Of a DNA stretch of 64,000 bases, positions 54,673 through 64,000 are shown piece by piece. Both the position numbers and the translations under genes were made by a program. Source of the DNA: Strongylocentrotus purpuratus (lineage: Eukaryota > Echinodermata > Echinoidea > Camarodonta > Strongylocentrotidae); contig NW_022145594.1 in the NCBI RefSeq assembly GCF_000002235.5, positions 17,648,412-17,712,411 on the forward strand. Reading direction: 5' to 3'. Under the pieces are notes generated by a model that worked only from the letters and a program-made list of their open reading frames with translations, was not told the DNA's origin and searched no databases. Position 1 is the first letter of the stretch, and each line of letters opens with the position of its first letter.

Positions 54673-57230
54673 GTACACTCTTAAATAAAAAGTAAAAATA
54701 CTAATATATCTATGACTGATAATAAATTGTACGAAATCATTCTTTCAGCTTGAAAAGGATTATGTCGTCCTACATTCAGTGCTCAGAAACAGACAATCAA
54801 ACATTTTGTGCAAGCAGGACAAATTGCAATTGTCATATTCTTGACAAAGTCAAGAAAGTAAAAAGCATCAAGTGAAATGTTCCTAGCAATAAGGATGTGT
54901 GACATGAATACCATATTCTATCATGATGTTCTGCAAGCGCATCACTAACCAATAGTTTGATTTTAACAAGAAAATGTGCTGGAAAGCTAGAAGGAATGAA
55001 AGTGAAAGTTTAGTTAAGACACGAAACAAAATTCTTCTCGTCATTTCATCTTATTGGGAATCGATATTGCAAGATTGTTTTAACATGTATTTTAAGTGTT
55101 CTCAGATCGGTGTTGTAATTTCTTTGGAACATATAGTTGTTAAGATGGTAATAACTTCCCGTGTTCGGTTTATTAAACGTTCAGGTGGTGGAAACAAATG
55201 GTGGAAAAGGTGAATACACTGCTATGTATTGGCTCGTTACTCCTCTTCCTTTTAGCGTATTTCTGTTTCTTTCCTTTTTCTTTCTGTATTTGTCCTAAAT
55301 TAAATTAAACTAGTATACAAGTTTCTGTCAAATTACTGCCCTTTTACATTTGATTATGTACGTCTCTCTAAAGTAAATATATTCTGTTACGGTCATTTTT
55401 TCCACGTCTCTCAGTAACCTATTCTTTACAAGTATGCTTTTCTATAGCTTCCTGCACATTTCACAATTAGGTACTTTTCTTGTCTGGGTTTCCTTTAGCA
55501 TACTAATAGTTGTCAAACATGTTTGGTAATATATAATTTGTAGTTTGATTAATTTTTTAATTACTATAATCATTTTTTTTAAAATTATGAAACAATATGT
55601 CTTTTGTGTATATTTTGTTATCTGTAGTGAATCTGCATGTAAAATGTGAAACCAATTAACTCAAACTCAATCTCAATAAACATTAATATTAACGCACTCT
55701 GTTTCATTTGTTCATATTATTATTGCTATTATTAGTAATTAATCAATTTATTGTAGCTATTTTTTTTTTACCCTGAGAATGAATAGATACAAATTGTCGG
55801 TCCATCTGAAGTGTGTAATCCCTCTTCATTATTTATTTGATTTTTTCCTAGAATAGTACATGCCAAATATTGTAGCGTTTTGTTCCTTATGTGTAATGAT
55901 GTTTGTATTTCAAAGTTTATTTCAAAGGTTAAGGGGTTTTGACAGTTTTAAAAGGTGTGTGGTCGGTGATTGGTCTGTAGAGCGTTCTGGTTGGCTAGAA
56001 GATTATACTGTGGCAGTTTGTGGGGCAGGGGGGGGGGGGTTAACATTTTGAAATCGGGCCGAAAATTTCAGTCGCTGAATAAGCGGGGGGGGGGGATAAG
56101 AGGACACTTTTTTTGGTCCCCCCAAAAATCGCTACGAGGGGGGGGGGGGGGTGGTAAGAGGATACTTTTTATTTCTTTTGGTCTCGAAATTTGAAGATTT
56201 GACATTTATCTCCGTTTGGGGGGGGGGGGTGGGGGAGGGGGGGGGGGTAAGGTCACCATTTTAAAGTCAGCTATTGGCAAATTTCCTTTTTTATATTTTT
56301 TAAAATAATTTTTATTTAAACAAAAAAAAATGCCAGAGGGGGGTGTTTCCCTCCAAAATAGCAAATGACTTTTTGGTTTCCTCTCTTCAAATTACTTTTA
56401 ATTAAATATGCATCATATGAGTTACATCAAATGAAAGAGGAGGATCTATGCTTTCCAAATATATGTCATTTTTTAATTATAATTGTTAATAAAGTTATGA
56501 TAAAATATCGATGATTCTCGGTTTCGTTTTTCCTGGGACGCACTGTATAATAGTCGTATATATTTAATGGCGTCCCTCTAACAAAACGAGAGAATGTATA
56601 AAGCTCGAAACATTTTCTTACATATAGATTTAGAGTATGCCATACACTATGAGAAAAAATATACATCCAGTGTCTGTGATTGCAACTGTGGAACTTTTAC
56701 CATCAACACAATAGCGAACGCCATAAAAAAATGCCACATCGACAGAATTGCTTGGTTACTAACCCACACAGGTCTATTTGCAAGCCCAACAATTGACTAT
56801 CACATTAATTTGATAACATGAAAAAACAAACACTGTTTTATGACTGTTACTTCCTCAAACCAGAAGCTATCATTATTATTCTTATTACTATTATTATCAC
56901 TATCACTATAATTATCATAATCACTATCATTATCGCTTTACTAATTTCAGAGCGTATATAAACTCAAACTTGGAATTATTATGTAACAAACGTTTTTGTT
57001 TAAAAATTAAATTATTTCAACCAAGGACTCCAAATTTCTCATACCCTTCTTTACTCTATCAACTTGTGTTGTAGTCAGATATGGAGAAGGTAGAAGTGAT
57101 GCACATTTCCCGTCATTTTCTATGCAGTCTGAGATGCCTGGAAGATAACATAATATGGAGGAGAAGGGTTAGAGAGACGGAGAGAGAGAGAAAGAGAGAG
57201 AGAGAGAGTTAGGTAGATATAAATACAGAG
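54673..57230. other. intergenic stretch without recognised gene
   Basis: AT-rich. AATAAA at about 55675 follows a 3'-UTR-like stretch but no coding exon was found. G-runs with TAAGAGGA-type repeats lie at 56030-56250. Confidence 0.5.
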
Positions 57231-57232
57231 AG

Positions 57233-57393
57233 CAGGCTCGTAGCCACGGTGAAGCACAGGGGGGGGGGGGGCACGAGCCCCCCTAAATTTCCAAGATCGG
57301 TTGAACTTTTTTAGACCCCTTTTTTAACCTCGATCGATTACATGTTTGTGCCCCCCCCCCCCCCAAACATCAAATTCTGGCTACGTGCCTTAC
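57233..57393. mobile_element. short CGTAGCCA-terminated MITE with G/C runs
   Basis: GGCTCGTAGCCACGGTG at the left and CTGGCTACGTGCC at the right, enclosing a G13 run and a C15 run. About 160 bp. Confidence 0.7.
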
Positions 57394-57489
57394 AGAGAGA
57401 AAGATAGTGAGCGGAGAGAGAGAAAGAGGGGGAAGGAGAGGGAGAAAATAATATGAAATATTGAACCTTGTCACAAAAATACTCTGGAA

Positions 57490-58400
57490 AATCCCCTTTT
57501 CGCAGTGCCCCTTTAACTTTTTAAGAAGTGCCCCTTTTCAACTCTAATAAGTGCCCCTTTTATTTGGACACGTGCACCTTTTCCTTCGACAAGTTCCAAG
57601 TTTCCTTTGCAATAGGCCTAGGTGTCCATTTTCCATTCTCAGAAGTGCCCTTTTTAATATCTAGTAAGTGCCCCTAGTTAGGTACGAAAAGTGTTTTTTA
57701 ACCTTTGATAAGTACCCCCTTCACCTCTGATAAATGTTTTATTTGAATCTGAGAGGTACGTGCCTCTTTCACTTTGACAAGTGCCTCTTTTCCTTTGGAC
57801 GAAGTGCCCCTTCCCCTTTTAATAACTACCCCCAATTTAACTGGGATAAGCGCACATTTTCACATGTGCCCTTTTTCCTTTCTAATAAGTGCCCATTTCA
57901 TAATGATAAGTGCCCCATTAAAAAAGAGCCCCCTCCCCTTCTCATAAGTGCCCCTTCTCTGGTAAATGACCCTTTTCAGGTATGAGAAGTTACTCCTTTT
58001 TACTTCAGATAAGTGCCCTCTTCACCTCCGATAAGTGCCCCTATAAAATCTGACCGGTACCCATTTTCTATTTTCATTTAACTAATGCACATTTCTTTTA
58101 TTACAAGTGCCCCCCAGGTGCGATAAGTGCCTCTTTTTACCTCTGATAATTTCCCTTTTAACAATATATAATAATATCTTATAAATGCCCCTGTCAAAAT
58201 CTGATGGGGGCCCCTTTTCCGTCGACAAATGCCCATCTCCTATTCTCATGACTGACTTTTTTCATCCCTGGTGAGTGCCTCTTTTTGGGGGTGTAAGAAG
58301 TGCCCCATCTTCACCTCTGATAATTATTCTTTGTACTTTGGCACATGCTCCTTTTCTTTCCTGATAAGTGTCCCCTTTTTCTATCATCATTAAGCGCGCC
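57490..58400. repeat. degenerate minisatellite (AAGTGCCCCTTTT)
   Basis: More than twenty variants of ATAAGTGCCCCTTTTCACCT at roughly 24-30 bp spacing over 0.9 kb. No long repeat period and no ORF. Confidence 0.85.
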
Positions 58401-58666
58401 CTTGCTAATTTCAAGCGACTAAGAGCAATGTCCCCCAAAGTTCGCTCGCTACGCTCGCACACATCAATAGATAATATACTTATGTTACTTATCAAAGGCC
58501 TTTCCAGTCTTCCGTTATGAGAATGTGCTTATAATCCCATTAGGATTGGGTTTTTCCTCTTTATAAGATGTAATTTTTCGCATTGCGACCTCACACATCT
58601 CAAACAATTTCTTCGCTCGCTCGTAAACAACTTTTTAGACAATCAAACCCAACTGCATAGCATGAT

Positions 58667-58872
58667 GCTTAAAGATAAAGTTGAGTTCTGGTCTTTTGAT
58701 TGCGTGGTGAAAGAAACGGTGTGGAATCGACCAGAAAAGTTTGATCATCTAGCATATAAGAATTTGTGCGTATTGCAAGGTACTGGAATCATCAAAATAA
58801 TAAGAAATTTGGCCAAGTCTTGGCAATGTTACAAGCACTGTACACAGAATGATGTGTATGGGACTACATGAG
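58667..58872. mobile_element. TTAA-MITE group D, half copy
   Basis: Starts CTTAAAGATAAAGTTGAG and carries GAAAGAAACGGTGTGGAATC through GTGTATGGGACTAC. The other half and terminus are missing. Confidence 0.75.
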
Positions 58873-59269
58873 CACATGGCGAAAAAAACTTACCCCGATT
58901 TTTATGATGTTTTATGTCATATTTAGAATATGAAGGCATTTGAAGAGCCATGCTTTTCAGGGAACATGTTTAATCTGATGTTCTTCCACCCTTGCTTAAT
59001 AACAATGATAACGCTCACAAATTATTTTTTACCTCTTCCCAGAACCCAACCTTCTCTTCAAGCAATATCTTGTATGGTGTATAAAGTGAAACAAATATTG
59101 AAACAATTCTTGACAATTGTAATCACAATGTAGAGGTATATACCAATGTCTAAAACATTGTATATTTTCGCTTTGAGATTTCCCTTTGTAGGTGCCCTTT
59201 TTCCAGAAAGTGCACTTTTTTTTCTTGGTGCCCCCCACTTTGGAAGTCGCTAGGCCGCCCCTGATCACA

Positions 59270-59700
59270 AGGCCATGATTTTGCTCTTTATACCATTCCT
59301 GACATTTAAGTGTTAAAAGATTTGTTAAAGCCTGTCTTACGACTTATTTTCATGAAAAATCGTACAATAAGCACAGTGACGCCTTCCAAGAAAACCACAA
59401 ATATCTTTGTGCTTTGAGAATTTGTTCAGGATTTTTTTGCATGTAAGAGGGTTAGTACAGTAAAAGGCATTTAGTAAGTAACTTTTCATACAAAAATCAC
59501 GCAGTTTTTTCATGAACCTTCAACCCCCCCCCCCCTTAATCTGGTGAGTAAAGTCAATACAGGCCGACATGTTTGTGTATTACGAGCCGGACTTTGATGA
59601 AAAGTACCCTTTTACCGAAGATTTTGGGAACATGAACGCGGTCCGGCCTACGTTTCCAGAGCAGGGGCGGCCCTTCAACAATGTTATCGAGTCACTTTAA
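59270..59700. mobile_element. TTAA-MITE group C, partial interrupted copy
   Basis: Matches 2280-2580 (ACCATTCCTGACATTTAAG ... CATGAACCTTCAA), then about 150 bp of unrelated C-rich sequence, then CGAGTCACTTTAA. Confidence 0.75.
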
Positions 59701-59849
59701 CAAAGTAATCGACTCTTTATTTATAAGTACCTACACATATCATCATAAACTAGACATTGATTCGTCACGGAGGTGCATTAGGTGCTTTGTCGCTTTGATT
59801 GAGACATAACACTTGTAGTTTTGAAGTTTTGAAGTTTTATTTATTCCAC

Positions 59850-62800
59850 ATTTTACATTAAAAAAAAAAAATTTTTTTTACTTCTTCATACAGGCGTTTA
59901 TTATATAATAGTAGATTTCACACAAGAAAACAAAAATTAAAGATTTCAAATGAAGTATAATGTATGAAAAATCAATACGAAATTTCGAAATATGTAGATA
60001 TAACAGGCAAGGTAAAAACAATGTAAATGTGGGGAGCCTAAATAAAAAGCATATCTTATATGTAGAAATTCAATGAGAAATGTTGGGTCTTTGACCCTAA
60101 TAAGGCCGGGGGCGTTATGCCCCCCCCCCCTCCACGATTTTTCTGATTGTTCGGGCAGCATATGGATGGCGCCATCCACATGCGTTGACTTTTTTCTTTT
60201 GAGTCTTGCGCACATTTTAAAATAACTTTTTTTGAAAATCGGACCTACAGTTACAAGGTCACATGACCTTTTGTCTTTGCATGTCAGCCCGAAAATCGCT
60301 CATTTCGGGATTTTTTTTTCTTCAAATATTGGTTATTGGGTCTTGTTTAAAATTTAGGTGGTTGTTTTGGGAGTCAAAACAGTTGAATTGTAGTTTAAAA
60401 TGCATTAAAACAACAACAACAATAAAATACATAAGTTTACAAAAAAATTGAAATACATAAGAAATTATCAAAACAAGAGATAACATAAGGAATAAGCTGG
60501 CTCTTTCAATTTGTTTGTCGTATTATTCCAAATGGTCTAATGAATATATGTAGTGAGAAAAAATGCCTAAATATGAATAATATATGATTAAAGGGTAAAA
60601 ACCTTATTTGCATAAATTACTATAAATATGCAAATGAGTGAATTTTTCAAAAAATGAAATTATCATAAAGGGGGCCATAATGCCACTCCCCCCCCCCCCC
60701 GGCCGTACTAAGACCTCAAATAGCCTGGCCTTTTTATAACATGCTTATGATTTGCTACACTACGCGGCCGACACCGATCACATATTTAACACAGAGTCAG
60801 CGAGAAATTCGGACCCTCCTTTCATATAACACGTACATGTATAACCATAAAGATAGATTTTGCAGTCACGAATTTCTCACCACGATTCATTCTCGGATCA
60901 AAACATATATGATTTTTCATTTGAAGAGTAAGGTCTCAGCTACAATATTATTATTACTATTATTATTTATTCGACCATTCATATATAAAAAGCATAAATA
61001 CAATACAGTATAGCAAGAGACAAGTACATAATAAGGATTAACAAACAAAGAGATAAGGGAGCAGCAAGTAGGTCAGGGTGCACAAACGTGAAGTTCATCA
61101 CTGTTGCCCGCAGGCATGTGCCCCCACACATGCTACTCCCAGTACATAATTAAAAATTCTATACATAGAATATTGCATATGATAAAAGGGGGAAGATAAC
61201 AAAATAAGATGGAATACAAATTGAATTTAGAAAACTTAATTTAAAAAATGAATTAAAGAAAATATTAAAAATGCTACAATTTACAAACAATTTTTACCTC
61301 CTCAATTCTGAACATTCAGCACTAATATAATCCTAGAACCATCATTACATAAGTTGCATGAAATGAATATAGCATTCAAGAATATTATTCAATGAAATTT
61401 GAGTATAACTGGGAAGGTACTTGTAGGCATCATCCTGATAAAGAGCAGGCATGCAAAGGATTTGAAAAAATATGTAATAATACAGTGTGAATTTTAATAA
61501 CCAAAGTTCTGGTAGGATTCCAAAGTAAACATTATGAACAGAATGGTATAGATGATATTGCAACAACAGCAAGAAAAAAATATGAGTATATATTATTACT
61601 GAAAATGAATCTGGAAAGACTGGAACATAAATAGGGTTCACCATAATATAACCTATAGTAAAAAGAATCAACACTACATGGATATACTGGATAAATTAAG
61701 ATAAATTACAAGATAAAAACCTACAAACAGGAAATAGTTTCAAAGCCACATTTACGGATACATTTTTAAAATATTTATGATTAGATCATTAATGAGATAA
61801 ACAAAAACAAACAACAACAAAACTTATCCATACACATTTAATCTATATGACAGTGATTTACTTTTTTTTTTAATAAGTCACGAAAATGATGTGCAATGTC
61901 ACATTTACTCGGTTGATCATGATACAAATCTGTATCTGAAAACATGCAAATTAAACATGTATATGCATAAGGTAGGTACAGTGAATTCTCCGTACCAGTT
62001 ATTGGTTTAGGCCTATATGCTTGCTGTTGGACTCTGTTGGTCTCTATGGGTCTCATCCTGGGTCTGTTTAAGTTGATGTATTGATCTCTATGGGACTTTT
62101 GACGTGGTTAATTAGAGGTCGTATTTTTAACGGTGGCCCGACGTCGTATTGTTGTCGGGGATTAAAGCTGTCCAATCTGAAAAGTTTATTTTCGCTTGGC
62201 TAAACTGTTCTTCGAATTATCCATCGATGATGGCGCTGTTTCTTTTTCTCCAGCTCAAATATTGACCCAGTCATTTTGGTGTTTCACTTTCATTCAGAAT
62301 TGCTGCTCAAATAAGGTCGATAACGGATGGTGTAGGCAATAATTTAGGTGTTGACCGTGAACAGGGTGCAAGTAGGGATTTCCTCCAATAAAATGACGGA
62401 ACACTAGTTTTCTGAATGTAACTCTCTAAATCTTGGTTGTAGGTCATTAAAAGTATATCGGCCTACATTACGAAGGGTAGTAGATAAGGAATAATATAAG
62501 CACCAGTACAAAACAAATAGAAAAGTGTAATTTGACATCATAAGGAAATACATAAGAAAATATTTGATTAAGCCTACCTCTCTTACCAATCACTGATTTG
62601 GATGATTTTGGTGTGGATCTGTAAGTGTTAATACTAAAATGCATGAGTATTTTTTTCAAGAAGTTGTTATCTTTCTTTATTTTTAATAATTGTTTTAATA
62701 GCCAAAGACATGCAAGACCTTATTACGTATTCATGTATCAAATACTGAGAAAATAGATAAAAGAGATAAAAGAGATAAAACATTCATCGATTAGCACAAC

Positions 62801-63129
62801 AAAAATCATCTCAATCAGACTGATTGTTCACAAATTATCCTCTAGAAAATAAAGAAAATCATGAATTGATGAAAACAAAGAAATACAAAAGGCACATTTC
62901 ACGCATTCAAATATACACACTAACATCCAGTATGAACATTGAGGCAATGCATTTTACCTGTGCCTATATAGACCAACCCTAGAGAGGGCATCATGCCACA
63001 AATGGAAAGCTTAGCCATTGCTTTATCCTGTGATACCAAATCTTTGAAAATATTTTGAAAAATAAACCGGAAGTGATATTTTAAAGAAAGTTTGACAAAA
63101 AGAATCGGATAGTTCATTCGAGTTGATTC
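59850..63129. other. intergenic stretch without recognised gene
   Basis: Very AT-rich. Poly(C) runs at 60120-60130 and 60690-60700 bracket a repeat-like block. No domain or exon was recognised on either strand. Confidence 0.5.
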
Positions 63130-63617
63130 AAGGTCATTAAAGATACTATATCCCTTTTGCAGCCAACATCATATTCTGTGGAACTTTGCAGGAATTATGA
63201 ATATTTTACATATGTCCTATCTGTAAAATTTAAACGTTAGCAGTGTCCTAATATTCAAATTATGTCTTTTTATTCTTTAGTAATAACATACATAAAATGA
63301 GCTGTAACAGGTACATGAGTATTTGTCTACATCAATAACCCACTTGGCGTAATGGTCCAAATTAAACTGATTGAATCTTTGCGCAGCATAAACCGTACGA
63401 CCATTCGGTACAATGGTCTGAAAATCAGACTATTACTTACTGGCTCTATAGCTCATAAGTCGATTCGACAACTAATAGTTGTTAAATTTCCCACTTAAAG
63501 ACATTTTCAAGCCCCCCTTTTTTAGGGAAGTTCTAAATTAGTATTATCTTTCACATGCCGTTGGAAATTACCCTTTTCATTTTGGGGCCTGCAAATAGGA
63601 CATAGTACCTTTAAAGG
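63130..63617. mobile_element. TTAA-MITE group A, copy 4 (uninterrupted reference copy)
   Basis: Ends TTAAAGATACTATATCCC and GGACATAGTACCTTTAA. The flanks AAGGTCATT and AAAGGTCATT on the two sides suggest a duplication longer than TTAA. It preserves the empty sites of both nested GGCC elements. Confidence 0.85.
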
Positions 63618-64000
63618 TCATTAAAAACAATAGAAAATTAAACTTCATTATAAAATTTAAAGCCTTTGCGATTTGAATTTCAGTCCCAAATTTTGGATTT
63701 TTAATCTTTCAAGACTGCTTAATGATAATATGTAAAGACCAACACAATTATTTTGCATCATATTTACAAACATTTCACTTCTTGAAATCCCTTTTTTAAT
63801 AAGGTTAACTGAGCAGTTTTATTTATACATTTCCCTTCCTTCCTCCCCCCCCCCCCCCAAAAAAAAGAAGGCGAAAATGAAATAATGCAAAGTTGGCCTT
63901 TTATTAGTCCTATATATTTCTTTTTCATAACTTAGTTGCTCTTTATATCCCCTTGGCAAAATTTAATTAGTTTAAACTCACCAGCTACAATGAGTGATAC

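Noticed and set aside
59946..60215. 89-residue minus-strand open frame
   Set aside because: Crosses a C-run and repeat-like sequence; no domain or splice signals.

Overview
The window is eukaryotic: split genes with GT..AG introns, AATAAA signals, tRNA-derived SINE heads, non-LTR retrotransposons and very many short palindromic DNA transposons (MITEs). The repeat types, poly(G)/poly(C) runs and gene content suggest a marine invertebrate deuterostome, most likely an echinoderm. That assignment is inference and could be wrong at phylum level.

Layout. (1) 2680-6703, + strand: the last four coding exons of a gene whose 5' part lies left of the window; the 158-residue C-terminal piece was not recognised. 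(2) 6704-15307: intergenic, with SINEs, MITEs, G-rich elements and microsatellites. (3) 15339-37587, + strand: a complete trehalase gene (TREH, GH37) in 13 coding exons. The splice phases join into an unbroken 585-residue protein with a signal peptide, both trehalase signatures, the catalytic Asp322 and Glu513, and a hydrophobic C-terminal tail that fits a GPI or membrane anchor. Its introns are full of mobile DNA, including a 932-bp fold-back element, a satellite block split by a LINE, and several minisatellites. (4) 37588-50069: intergenic, with two GC-rich palindromic elements, an antisense RT fragment in the probable TREH 3' UTR, and more MITEs. (5) 50070-51146, + strand: an intact single-exon GT31 (beta-1,3-galactosyltransferase family) gene for a type II Golgi protein. 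(6) 51895-54672, + strand: a decayed, 5'-truncated CR1/L2/Jockey-like LINE. (7) 54673-64000: no gene recognised; MITE copies, a degenerate minisatellite and AT-rich sequence.

How the parts relate. Trehalase would act outside the cell, at the apical membrane or secreted, splitting trehalose into two glucose. The GT31 enzyme would extend glycans in the Golgi. Nothing in the sequence ties the two genes functionally. The most distinctive feature is the transposon landscape. At least six MITE groups end in TTAAAG..CTTTAA. Two further elements with GGCC termini sit inside copies of one of these groups, each flanked by a perfect TTA duplication that can be verified against uninterrupted copies in the same window. 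No defence system, operon or CRISPR array is present.
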